Assembly (NCBI RefSeq): GCF_964204865.1
Contig: NC_135251.1
Location: 23,188,001 to 23,252,000, forward strand
From: Styela clava
Lineage: Eukaryota > Chordata > Ascidiacea > Stolidobranchia > Styelidae
Length of the DNA: 64,000 nt
Direction of reading: 5' to 3'
The notes beneath the pieces were generated by a model, which had not been told where the DNA came from, ran no database searches, and saw only the letters and a list, made by a program, of their open reading frames with translations. The position numbers and the translations under genes were made by a program. Positions 25,847 through 37,156 of the stretch are shown here, piece by piece. Position 1 is the first letter of the stretch, and the number at the start of each line of letters is the position of its first letter.

Positions 25847-28795
25847 GCAACTAATAGGCCGCGAGCCGAGGCCATTTATCTTTCAGTTTCGTAGCGCACA
25901 TCAGGTAACTACCTGAAAATGATTTTAAAATGTTCCTTAGAAATTTAGTAACAAATATTGCCTTGTTCCCACTTCCAAAAGTTGCACGTTTTACAGAAAA
26001 GACGCTTTTACTACAATAAATATGTGTTACCATCTGTCCTATTTTCTCTGCTTTTCCGGTATCATGGGCCAATGAACGCAGACTTCTGCACGACGTAACA
26101 GTCAAGTTAGTCAGCTGTAGGTGGATCCCCAGTGGTCGGATGAATATCAGATGTACTCAACTGCTCGCTTTTGCGTTGAGTAGCCTTTCCATAGTTTTTT
26201 TCAGTTACCGGTAATATTAGTCCAGTTATTCTAAGGAGGTGTTGAAAAGTATAGGTAAGATATTAAACACTTGTATATCCTTGCCATAAATAGCAATTTT
26301 AGTTGAGCACTAGCTCATAAGACGTTGTTAAATAGGTACGGTGCGGTAACTCCAAGGAAGGCTAGACCTAGAATAATATGTCACAAACAACGATATTTTC
26401 TGGCTTGCATGAAATGTTTATGATTAATTTAATGACTCTTCTTGACTATTCAGCAGACTTATACTACTATATAGGCCACAGCATATTTGGAAATAGAAAT
26501 GAATGGCTGTTTCTGTAATGCACGGTTGTGTGAAAAAGAAGAAATTAATCAATTTTACTAATGTCGGTTGGTCTAAATCTAAATTCATAGAGTCGACAAG
26601 AACCTGGGAAGCAATGATAAGTTATGCCGGAGTGGAAAGAAAGGTAGCATTGGAAATGATTGAGAGGTGAGAAATGAAGTTGTAGACAAACAGTTGATGT
26701 TTCAAAATATAGTCTATAGTCCATACTCATACTGTCATAGGACATTTCAGACTGTGATATATCAAAATTTAGTGTAGATATAGTCTAGTAATGGTATGCA
26801 AACACTGCTGGACTGTAGAACATGCAATGAGCATATATACGCTCATTTAGTACATCAGATAAAATGCATTATGTATTCAAGGTATTAGTTAGTATTTAAG
26901 GGTATTTTTAAAATCATGCTGCTCCAAATATTATTTTCTTCCTTATTTTAGATACTGTACTACAAAAGAAAACGGCAATGTTCCACCAATCCGACCTAAC
27001 GCAGGCTCTGATCCCTGCTGCTATCAGTGCTATAAAATGGATTAAACAAGAAGTCTTGAAGCTTAAAGGTATATGAGAATCATAATAGTTGCAAACAGCT
27101 TAGATGGGCTATTCATATTGAAATACTTTAGCACTTTTCTGCAATTGGAACTGCCCATCAAATTCATGTTGGAGACTTCATTGAGATTTTCAATTCATTT
27201 TTTTCCCTCGACTATGAAGATCTTTTGAGGTTAACGAGGTATTAATAAATAAAGCTGAGGAATTTGAAGAGGATATGAAGAATGTAAATGATACCAGGGC
27301 ACGTCTATTTAACACTGTCAAACATAAGGATTATACTCTCCACCCAACAATGATTCACTGAAGAAGCATGTGGCCCTCAAATCAGTTCTTGAGTTGGCAA
27401 ACTGCAAAGAAAAATAGTCAAAATAATATATGAAAGTGTGCCAAAATCAACTTAAATTGCACAGATTTTTGTTTTTGTATTGACTGCAGAAATCACAGTA
27501 CACCTATAGAGGAAAAGTCGATTTTTGAGATAGTGGATTTCGAAAACAATTCAGAAGAAAGTGAATTAGATATTACAGTTGATTTAATAAGTATCATACA
27601 TTTGTTTTTTTTTCGGACATTTGTTAGTGTCGTAGTCCTGTTTCTAGAAATATTATTGCCTTTGTTCAAATACATAACCACAAACTAAAAAAAGATTAAT
27701 TGTAAATTGTAATATTTCTGTTCACTATGTTATGTACATATTATATGTACATTCATTTAATTTTCTTGACTTTTGCGGTAAATTTCTAAGTGAGAAATAA
27801 CTGATTTGTTTGTGTTTTCGTGCTCACGATGTTAATTTGTGACTTCATTGCTTAAAAATAAATACGTTTGATACTTGATAGCTTCTATAAAATGGATGTA
27901 GCTTTTTATGCTGTTCTTGTTGTAAACTGCTTGTGGTTATTACATAAAATTTATTCTCAAATGTGAATCAGCGTTGTTGGTGTCGCTGCTTTCGAGGTCA
28001 CTCCCGACTCCTGTCACACAATTAAAGTATTTTTTGTTGTTGGTTACATGTATGCCATATTTTTCGTAATCCACCTAATAAATTATTATTGACTGAGGAA
28101 GTCCGATTTTGGTCAGGCAAATCATTACAGGAATACATTTGTGTTAGTGTGCTGTAGGGCTCTCGAATTGTATAGTTCTTATGTATGCGTTGTAAACTTA
28201 TGGTTATTTAATTTCCGGGAACCTCTTATATTCAATTTCGCACCAGGATTGTGGAACAAGCTGTAATGCGTTCATTATGTTCGTTTTCACACAAAACTGA
28301 AGAATTTATTTAGTTACCAGATGTGCGCTACGAAACTCATTTTCTGGGCGTTTTCATGGTTTCGTCTCACGACCCATATCCGTGGTAAGGATCTACAAGT
28401 GTTTAATAATTTACTTATACATTTTTCAACAACGTCTTAGCATAACTTAACTAATAATAACTAAACAGGGCTATGGAAAGCCCGCCCAACTCAGCGCAAG
28501 GTCGAGCAGAAATAACTAATATTCATCCGCTCGCTAACAGCTGGTTTAATTCAATTGTTACGTCATGCAGAAGTCATTGTTCAGTGCCGAAAATGTAGAG
28601 AATATCAGATCGTAGCACATATTTCTTGTAGTAAAAGCGTCTTTTCCGTAAAACGTGCAACTTTTGGAAGTGGGAACAAGGCAGTATTTGTTACTAAATT
28701 TTTAAGGAACATTTTAAAATCATTTTCAGGTAGTTACCTGATGTGCGCTACGAAACTCACTTTCTAGGCGTTTTCCAGGGCCTCGGCTCGCGGCC
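25847..28795. mobile_element. Element with ~330-bp imperfect inverted arms
   Basis: The left arm 25847-26205 and the right arm 28470-28795 are reverse complements over hundreds of bases. The block CGTAGCGCACATCAGGTAAC recurs inverted, as do GGCCGCGAGCCGAGGCC, the stretch coding SKSVFSVKRATFGSGNKA on either strand, and CTTTCCATAG at the inner ends. A third partial copy (GATGTGCGCTACGAAACTCA) sits at 28321-28365 in the same orientation as the right arm. The left outer end continues the CAGTGGTCGGCAAC terminus. The right outer end has diverged, so no target duplication is seen. Confidence 0.65.
26503..27045 (+). CDS. Small two-exon ORF inside the inverted-arm element, unknown
   Basis: ATG at 26503 opens a 164-nt exon ending GAGAG|GTGAGA. 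An exon from 26952 (TTTTAG|A) joins in the matching phase and stops at 27045, giving about 85 residues. Visible landmarks are INFTNVGWSKSKFIESTRTW, VALEMIERYC and a Cys-rich end CCYQCYKMD. An F-T-x2-x-W-x-K-F-x6-W block followed by CYQ recalls the N-terminal part of transposon-associated proteins I have seen in fish and invertebrates, but I cannot name a family. Downstream sequence has coding-like scraps with stops, so this may be a decayed transposon gene. Confidence 0.35.
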
Positions 28796-29519
28796 TATAA
28801 GCTTATGCAATAAATTATACGCGTTAAGAAACTTATGTTGATAATATACTGAAAAAACGAAAGCCATGCTATTTAATGCGAGATTTGTATTTATTGGCTG
28901 GCAATTAACTGTTCCAATATTGGAGATATGGTCGACATCGACACATGTAACGTGTTTCATACAGCCTACTTCAATATTTCCTTTTTTGTAGTTATCAATA
29001 TTGAAAACCAGGCCTCACATTAATAAGATGTTGGGAAAAGTAACAATGCCTGTAAACCTCCTGTCTCTAGTCTGGGTATTGATTGATGTTTGATTGAACA
29101 TTTGATTTTACTATTGTTTGTTTTGCCATAACTAATTTTTTACCCGGTGTGTTAACTTATGATTATCCTGATCCCTGAAGTATAGAATTAGCACTGACTA
29201 GTCATGACCGGTTAGCTATGAGCAAGTAGTGGAGTAGTCACTAGACACGTTCCTAGCGAGAATCATTTTGTTCGAGAGATCTTATTCCGACTGATGTGAG
29301 ACTTTCTTATACGGGCGTTGAGGGAACAATTGACCTAGCGTCAATGCGACATAATGACATGGGAATTGTTTGTGAAGTCAGACATGCTGCTGAAATGCGT
29401 TATGTTTGTCTGGTTTAGTGCTTTTTTGATCGTGGAGTATGTCTTTAGATTGTAGAGGCTTCATTAGGGCCTTGTCCGTTTCTGTGTCACCTCTCTGCGG
29501 ACCGGTAGTAAGTAGTAAC
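28796..29519. other. Spacer between transposons, nothing recognised
   Basis: No gene, RNA gene or clear repeat seen. Short GC-rich GCGGACCGG blocks near 29498 and 29523 resemble hAT or P-type subterminal sequence and blur the left border of the next element. Confidence 0.4.
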
Positions 29520-29857
29520 CTTTCCGCGGACCGGCGATGGGCCGCGGCCACTGAAATGGAAATATATGGAACGATCTTCTCTCTCGTTTTGCGTTGTCGC
29601 TGCGCGGGACAATTTGATCGCCGCCATCTTGGCACTTATGCTTCCAAACTTTCTTCCTGCTGGTAGGGTAGTTCGCTGGTTCTGGCTTGTTTTTCGTGTT
29701 TAAAAGCTGCTAGTTTCATAATTGGGTATTTACGTTCAAACTTCCCTAAGTATAGGTGGCTAGGTTAGTATTTGTCACTAGCTAGTTAGTATTTTTTTTT
29801 TATATTTTAGGCTGACAGTACGATATAGTTACGGAATAGTTTAACTAAAGGTACGGT

Positions 29858-32800
29858 ATGGCATTGCCAAAAAAATCTGAGGCGGAGAAAATGATTGGAA
29901 AAAGTAGCGGTATTGGTACTCAGTGCTCCGCATATGGTTGCAAAAAACGTTTTAAAAGGAAGGACTTTCGAAGTGATAGCGAGGGAGATGATGACGAGGA
30001 AAGTGTGCTGAAACGAAAATATCCAAGGACATTTCATAAGTAAGAAAAATAGCCCAGCAGTTTGTGTTAACAATATCAGTTTTCAGTTGTCTGCCAGTGT
30101 GTGTTTTAGCAATTTGTTCATAGCCTGCTAAACATTGTAAAAGATAAAGCTAGTTTTATTATCATGATATACAGATATATGTTAGAGTAAATGCATACAG
30201 GTGTAGCTGTCTCGGAACAGTATTGAGGCTCGTCTTCTGTAACTATAACGTCAGAAGTCAGTTTGTAGTAAAGTTGTAATTTAGTCAAAGTTGTTGGAAA
30301 AATTGTATAAGCATTTAAATCATTTGGGCTGAAGGCGACAGCAAGTTTATAACATACAAAGTGGTCAACAATTTAGCGCATAAAACTATTATTGACTAGA
30401 AAAGAGCGTTTTTGACTATACAGATAGACTATGTTAAATCCAAATTCTGGTTCTGGCCTGCTTCAATTCAAGTAGCTCAAATCCGAATAAATTGTGCACT
30501 TACTGCATGAAATGATTATCAGTTCTTTTTTGCTCATACATAATTAACAATATTTTTCTCAGATTCCCTTTGAATAAGGCACTTTGCGAGAAGTGGGTAA
30601 CTGCTTTGCGGAGGGCGAATTGGATTCCAACTAGTTCTTCATGTTTATGCTCTGACCATTTTAAAGAGAGCGATATTAAGAGAACCGGGCAACGCACAAG
30701 AATTAAGGACAATGCTGTTCCGACCCGATTCAAAGCATTTCCAAAATATTTAAGAAAGGTATGCATAAGATAAACAACAAATTGAATCCTCAATAACTTT
30801 AAATGTTGTACCCAAAGCGACAAAAAATCCTGTCACATATTTTAATGTGTAATTCATTCATGTGTAAAGCAGAATTGGTCAGTGCAGGAGAAATTTAACA
30901 ATGTGCTCCATGACTACTCATATTCACAGGTCATTGCTTCACCTACAAAGTTAAAAAAATTAAATCTCAGCTTACAACATTTAAAAGCAGTAAGAAAACG
31001 ACTCCGGCTTTGTCAAAAAAAAACATATCGATTGCAAAAACATGTAAAATCTCTTGAAACGGTGCTAAAGTCCCTGAGAAAGAAAAACTTGGTGAGTGCT
31101 TCATGTGAAGAAAGTCTACAGCGATCTATACCTTCATCAATCTTCAATAGAATTTTAATGAATTTACAAACTGGAAAAGGCGTCAAATATCCCAAGGAGC
31201 TAAAAACTTTTGCTATGACTTTACAGTTCTATTCAAATAAAGCGTATCAATATGTGCGGAAAGCCTTAAATCTGGCTTTACCACATCCAAGCGTAATAAG
31301 AAAATGGTACCAGAAACTTCCAGCTGAGCCTGGTTTCACAAAAATTGCATTTGATGCGATCCGGCTGAAGGTGAGTGCTGCATCGCACCCATTGATTTGT
31401 GCTATGATGATTGATGAAATGGCAATTAGGAAACATGTTGCTTGGGATGGAGAAAGGTATCGGGGCTTTGTTGACCTGGGAAATGCTAAAAATCAGGATG
31501 ATTCTGCCCCACTTGCCAAGGAAGCTCTTGTTTTGATGGCTGTTTGTGTGAATGGGTCCTGGAAAGTACCATTGGGATATTTTCTCATTAATGGATTGAC
31601 CGGAGAAGAAAGAGCAAACATCATAAAGATTGGGATTCAAAGATTGAGTGAAACTGGAGCCAAGGTGGTATCCTTAACTTGTGACGGGCCATCTTGTCAT
31701 TTTTCAATGCTCTCTCATTTAGGAGTTGTTGCCTCGCATGTAAGCATGCAATCATATTTTACTCATCCTTCGTGCCCATCTGAGCGGATTTATGTTTTCA
31801 TGGACGTTTGTCACATGCTTAAATTAGTCCGAAACACCCTTGCAGAGTGGGGTGTTTTGCGTGATGGCAATGGGAACAAAATTTTGTGGGAATATTTTGT
31901 GCAGTTGCAAAAACTCCAATCAACTGAAGGTCTTAGGCTTGCAAACAAGTTGAAGCAAAGACATATACACTGGTATCAACAAAAGATGAAAGTTGATATT
32001 GCTGCTCAAACCCTGAGCAGCAGTGTTGCAGATGCGATCGAATACTCTGATACGGTGCTGAAATTCAAGCAGTTTAGTGGAAGTCAAGCAACTGTAAAAT
32101 TTATCAGAATTTTTGACCAGCTTTTTGATGTGCTAAATTCCAGAAATCCCTTCGCTAAACGATTTAAGGAGCCACCTTCAAATAAAATAAAGACCTTCAA
32201 ATAAGCATATTTGGGAACCATTCATGAATCAGGCATGTGCATACATTGCACAGTTGAAGGATTCTTCAGGAAGACCAATCTTGATGTCAAGAAGAAAAAC
32301 TGGCTTTATTGGCTTTTTGTTATCTGTATCCAGTGCAAAAGGCGTGTTCAATGACCTGGTCACTTCAAAATATTTAAAATATCTTTTAATGTACAAATTT
32401 AGTCAAGATCATTTGGAACTCTTTTTCTGTGCTGTAAGAGGTGCTGGGGGATTCAATAATAATCCAACTGTGCAACAATTTACTTCTGCCTATAAACGAC
32501 TGCTTATGAGAAGTGGGGTAAAAGGCACAGGAGGGAACTGTGAGCCCCAGGATGCAACAAGCATTTTGAATGTTTTGGACAGCTTCAGTCTGACTAATCA
32601 TAATATGAGTTTAAGCTCAGTATCTTTTATGAAGAAATATGACCTTGAACCACGGACTCCACTAACTTCTGACCATGACTATGCTGACATACCTAACACA
32701 ATCAGGTTGTCAGAATACAAGCTTCAAATAATCAAATATATTGCAGGATTTGTTGCAAAGAGGCTGCGAGATACCATGTTTTGCAAAAAATGCAAGGAGG

Positions 32801-33210
32801 CTCTCGTATCATCTACTGATCATACTTCAAGTTTAATATATTTTAAAAACCGTGGAGGATTAACAGTTCCGTCAGCAAGTGTTATAAAAGTTTGTAGAGA
32901 AACTGAAAAATGTTTTCAAAGAATATTAGCTACCTCTGGAGGTAGACTGCCCCAATCCACTGGGCTCATCAATGCTATCGTTATTGCAGTGCAAGATGGT
33001 TTAATCGATAAGCCTATTTTTCCCGACCTTGTAAACCACTGGCGCGATACAGGGTTTGGTGATTGCCATATTAGTTTGATGGTGAAGGCCATTATTAAAG
33101 CATATTGTGGCATAAGGGCCAAACATATGGCACGAGAGTTTAATGACCAAGCTTCTGCAGTTAATATAAGAAAAAAATTGTCAAAGTTAATTATATTTCA
33201 GCACCAGTGA
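29858..33210 (+). pseudogene. THAP9/P-element transposase, single frameshift
   Basis: DNA transposase related to THAP9 and the Drosophila P transposase. Exons are 29858-30039, 30563-30758 and 30873-33210, with matching phases. The THAP zinc finger (C2CH) uses C23, C28, C90 and H93 (CSAYGC...CLCSDHF), with W72 and a DNAVPTRF box, but has an extra acidic insert (SDSEGDDDEESV) between the cysteine pairs. A coiled-coil-like basic stretch follows. The P-family catalytic core follows, with FAMTLQFYS and NLALPHPSVIRKWY. Likely acidic residues are the D of MIDEMA (31413-31415), the D of CDG (31683-31685) and the E of DHLELFF (32416-32418). The C-terminal YIAGFVAKRL...CKKC region is intact. The only lesion is a stop at 32202-32204 with frame change, caused by a 19-bp duplication. 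Length without it is about 900 residues, as in human THAP9 (903). Confidence 0.88.
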
Positions 33211-33266
33211 GGAAAATTTTTCGTCATTTTCTCAACAGGTCATGCTTTGGCAATGAATAATTTTAA

Positions 33267-33272
33267 AATAAA
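33267..33272 (+). terminator. Poly(A) signal of the THAP transposase
   Basis: AATAAA 57 nt after the TGA stop that ends the transposase frame at 33210. It is the first such hexamer downstream. Confidence 0.55.
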
Positions 33273-33781
33273 GTTATTAAACAAGGTCAATCATTGTCTA
33301 TTTGTATCACATTTTTCATCCTGGCATGGCCGAAATTACGTAATGTGGGTGATAATTTGGAATGCTATCAACGGAAACCTAAAATAAATTTTAAGTTTAA
33401 AATTTGTTTTAAGAAGTATTTCCAGTCTTTTCTGAACAAGTACTGATTCATACCTTTCATCTCGTACGTTTTCATTTGTGCGATATAAAATGAAACGCTT
33501 TTTTTGCCACTACTGTTTTCAATTTTGTCCTATTTGTGTCATTACTCTTGTTTCACGATTTTTAGTTACAATAAATTAACATGCTTTATTATAGGTATAA
33601 TGTAAAATGTGAACCGCCAACCTTATTCATGTGGGGGAGATGTTTACTTAGTGTGTGTTATTATTTGTTTGGTTTGTTGGCTAATGACTGGATGTTAAAT
33701 AAACTTCGCTATCTATCCAAGTTTTCTGATTCTTATTATATTACAGAGGTGTGGCCAAAACTGAATAGGCTATACAGAATA

Positions 33782-34173
33782 CCGTATTTGCTCGTTTAAT
33801 AGCCCGGGCGCTTATTTTTTTAAACAAACTCACTAACCAGGCCCTTATTCAAACCGGCGCTTATTCAAGCAGGGGCCCTTGTTATTTTTAAAGTAAAATT
33901 ATACACAAAAATTACGGTACCGGTATCTTTGAAGACAAATATTTGACGACATTAATCCTTTTTCCATGTCAAACGCAAAGTATTCACGTCTTAAGAGTAA
34001 TTCCCTCATATTACGCTTCTTATTTCCTATTGCTCTCTACCACTGAAAAATCAGCTTTCACACCGGGCGGGTATTCAAGCACCGCCCCGTATTTATTTTT
34101 ATGTCCTGTTCACACGGGCGGCTATTCAAACGGGCGCTTAATCAAGACCGGGCGGTTAAACGAGCATATACGG
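33782..34173. mobile_element. MITE with TA duplication and GGGCG-rich ends
   Basis: Inverted ends CCGTATTTGCTCGTTTAA (33782 on) and TTAAACGAGCATATACGG (to 34173), both flanked by TA (33780-33781, 34174-34175). Inside both ends are GGGCGCTTATTCAA-type blocks, several in tandem. A TA target is the hallmark of Tc1/mariner-type elements. No coding capacity. Confidence 0.7.
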
Positions 34174-34717
34174 TATGTTATGAAAAGTTTTTTTGAACAT
34201 TGGAAATCGAATATATTCTAAATTGGAAACAACTTAATTTGGAAAATTACAATAATCAATGTCTTAGCTCCGATAACATTTTAATTAGCAAAAAATGGTA
34301 TCAAGGCGCACAAAATATGAAGCCGGGCTAGGTAAACTATGGCCAAATACAAGAAAATGGGTTGGCGATTCCGGTAAGCCACTCGGAGCAATGTAGCCTA
34401 CTGTGTGATTGGTTAGGCAATATTATTCATCCACGATTAATGCAAAATGAAAAATTAGCACGGTATGGCGAGCTTGGATGTATTAGCGTTTCATACCTAA
34501 TAAGAAACGAATCAAGATCAAGCGAATATACAAAAAAAATCGACGCAAATAATTGGTATCTGTCAAATCCCATATGAAATACATTACGCGCTACGCAAAA
34601 TTTGGAAGTCTAACGTCAAAACGAGAGAGGCTTCAAATGGTCCCGCGAAAACGAGAGAGAAGCACACTCTATATTTATATATCTCTGTGGCCGCGGCCCG
34701 GTGGTTGCCGACCACTG

Positions 34718-35060
34718 CTTTAAAATACGGACACGAAAAAGCACTGTCAGAGCAGTGTTCCCATAAAAAATTAAAATACAACGAAATTTTTTTGTGAAAT
34801 ATCGGTCACAATGGTCAATATACCATAAAATAGAAGTAATGATTTTTTAATAACCTGTAATTGAATACAAAAGGTTTAGTAGTGCAGAAAAAAATCTTTC
34901 TCGACAACAATGTCAAGGCTTTCAATTGACAACAATAAAAATTTAGCAAAACCATTTTTTATGCACACTTCATGTCCAATTACCAAAGAAACAGCGACGA
35001 GTTACATGTACAAAATACCTTATGGACCTAAGGTAAACGCCCATAGTCCATAACACTATT
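34718..35060. other. Spacer, nothing recognised
   Basis: AT-rich stretch between the P-like transposon and the foldback element. It includes the 8-bp target copy ACACTATT at 35053-35060. No gene or other repeat seen. Confidence 0.5.
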
Positions 35061-36515
35061 ATGGTGGCCCATCGTTGTCACGCGTAAAATTGAAAAAAAA
35101 AATGAAAAAAAAATAAAAAAAAACACTGAAAATAAAAGCAAAATAAAAAAATAAAGGTGAAAAAACATGAAAAAAGAATTAAAAACAAAAATGCAAAAAA
35201 AAATGCAAAAAAAAAAATTAAAAATAAAAACGAAAATAAAATAAAAACGAAATAAAAAAATGCAAAAAAAAAAAAATTGAAAAAAAAAAAAAAACTCGAA
35301 TAAAAAGAAAATAAAAAGGTTGACAACGATGGTCCGCCTCGTGGCCCAACGTTGTCACGCGTTTTTAATTTGAGAAATTTTGCTGCTGCTTGGGACCAAC
35401 GTTGTCAGGAATAATCCTACGCGCACAAATGCGTTCCCTGGGTTTCTAACTCACTACTGATTTTCTTGAGCAATATCCAATAAATTAAATACGAAAATGT
35501 TTTATAAATTTTCATGCTACAAGTTCAACCAGAAGTAATATATTTATAATAATGTTAAAAGAATATAGAATTGAATACGAAAATTCGTTTTTACGTGTAG
35601 AAGGTAATTGAATTAGAGAATGCTGCTTAACTGCTCAGTTGTCCGGACACTCGTGCGATGCCGCTACCGTCTGACCAAAGGGGTTATAGTCGCTTTGCGT
35701 CTGACCGTAACGGTACCCATGCAATCACTCATGAAACGAATGGGAGATACGGATAGTCTTGTAGAATATAGTGAATCAAGGGATGGATCATTGGTCTGGA
35801 TCGGTATGTTATGGCTGTACGGTATGGGGCAGGCGCAGAGAGTGTTTCAGTAGTCTATATTCTACGAGACTATCCGTATCTCCCATTCGTTTCATCGATA
35901 CGGTCAGGCGCAAAGCGACTATAACATCTTTGGTCAGACGGTACCGGCATCGCACGTGTGTGCGGACAACCTAGCAGTTAAGCAGCATTCTCCAATTCAA
36001 TTACCTTCTACACGTAAAAACAAATTTCCCGAATTTTCGTATCCAATTCTATATTCTCTTATCATTATTATAATTATATTACTTGTAGTTGAACTTGTAG
36101 CATGGAGAATTTATAAAAGATTTTCATTTTGAATATTGCTCAAGGAAATTCGAAGTGAGTTAGAACCCCATGGAACACCGTTTGTGCGCGTAGGATTTTT
36201 CCTGACAACGTTGGTCCCAAGCAGCAGCAAGTTTTCTCAAAATGAAAACGCGTGACAACGATGGGCCACGAGGCGGACCATCGTTGTCAACCTTTATATT
36301 TTCTTTTTATTCAAATTTTTTTTTTTTTTTTACTTTTTCCTTTTTGCTTTTTTTCATTTCGTTTTTATTTCAAATTTTTTTTCACATTTTTATTTTTGTT
36401 TTATTTTTTTATGTTTTTTCACCACTATTTTTTTTTATTTTACTTTTATTTTCAGTTTTTTATTTTATTTTAAATTTTTTTTTCAATTTTACGCGTGACA
36501 ACGATGGGCCACCAT
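35061..36515. mobile_element. Foldback element, ~0.7 kb inverted arms, perfect 8-bp TSD
   Basis: Arms 35061-35771 and 35855-36515 are reverse complements across nearly their whole length, roughly 90% by eye outside the homopolymer tracts, with an 83-nt loop. The outer ends read ATGGTGGCCCATCGTTGTCA and its inverse. Flanks are the perfect duplication ACACTATT (35053-35060 and 36516-36523). Each arm carries an A-rich (left) or T-rich (right) tract of about 230 bp. Each also carries several copies of a CAACG(A/T)TGG(G/T)CC motif, at the end and inside, which could be transposase-binding sites (inference). No transposase is encoded. Apparent Phe/Leu-rich frames here are poly(A)/poly(T) artefacts. 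Confidence 0.88.
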
Positions 36516-36599
36516 ACACTATTCTGCATTCGGGGTGTTTGAGAAATTCAATTCATTTTGATTAAGTGAACTCTTCTTTAAATCGCGTGTAAATAATCG

Positions 36600-36739
36600 A
36601 GCAAGAGGTCGAAGGGTCGGCTTTAGTTGAGGTAAGTCTGTCGTAACGCTCTCTCCTGTACTGACTTTCCTTCTGCTGTTTCATCGCCCGTTTGTCGACG
36701 TCGACAACTTTAAAACACAGACTTGCATTAAAAGCAAAG
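36600..36739 (+). promoter_or_regulatory. Possible 5' leader exon region for the DAPIT gene
   Basis: Two good donor sites, GAG|GTAAGT near 36631 and AAAG|GTAAGA at 36739-36740, precede the ATP5MK acceptor at 38724-38725 with no other gene between. A non-coding first exon here is plausible, but trans-splicing at the acceptor could equally supply the 5' end. No promoter motif is clear. Confidence 0.25.
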
Positions 36740-36851
36740 GTAAGATATTAATAATGAATTCTTAATCGTTTTGTCAGTAAATTCTATACGGTCCTAGGTA
36801 GACGGATTCAGTAATCTGGTTAAGAATTGGTACCGGTAGCGCTGTGGTATT

Positions 36852-36880
36852 ACCTGTACCGGTACCGTACCGGTACAGGT
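36852..36880. repeat. Perfect 14-bp palindrome in an ACCGGTACC cluster
   Basis: ACCTGTACCGGTAC, one C, then its exact reverse complement. It sits in a short region (36830-36905) of repeated GGTACCG/CCGGTAC units. Probably a replication-slippage or hairpin-prone simple repeat; no function shown. Confidence 0.6.
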
Positions 36881-37156
36881 ATTCTGGTACCGTACCGGTA
36901 ATCCGTGGAATATCGTATTGATTCTCCTATTGTTATCTGATATCGTACGGTATCTTTGGTCTGATCGCACCCTGAACTCATTTTTTGCCACAACAATTAA
37001 TTTGTACCGTAGTCTGGTAGTCAAGCGGCGGTGTGGCTCATCGTGCTAAGCTTTGCGAATAAGTTCGCCACTGCGCGGGTTCGAATCTCACACGGGGATA
37101 CCGGTAGTTATGTGTGAGAGGATTGCTGGTCTCCTCGCTGTCGTAGGGTGGTTCAG

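Larger units (their letters stand above)
29520..34717 (+). mobile_element. P-element/THAP9-like DNA transposon, about 5.2 kb
   Basis: The THAP transposase is flanked by inverted arms. Left 29539-29652 and right 34594-34706 (reverse complement) share GGCCGCGGCCAC, ATATA, CTTCTCTCTCGTTTT, GCGGGAC-ATTTGA and CTTCCAAA blocks in order. The right end finishes GGTTGCCGACCACTG at 34717, a CA...TG-type terminus. The left outermost bases have diverged and I cannot define a target duplication. A MITE (33782-34173) sits near the right end. Confidence 0.65.

Noticed and set aside
20909..34717. One 13.8 kb hAT element with matching CAGTGG ends
   Set aside because: Flanks CCTTAAAA and CTTTAAAA are similar, but the right end pairs far better with the arm at 29539, so two elements are more likely.
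35078..36565. Phe/Leu-rich open frames on both strands
   Set aside because: They are translations of poly(A)/poly(T) tracts in the foldback arms, with no protein-like composition.
37026..37097. Functional tRNA gene
   Set aside because: A and B boxes are present but the acceptor stem does not pair and the sequence continues into a SINE body shared with other copies.
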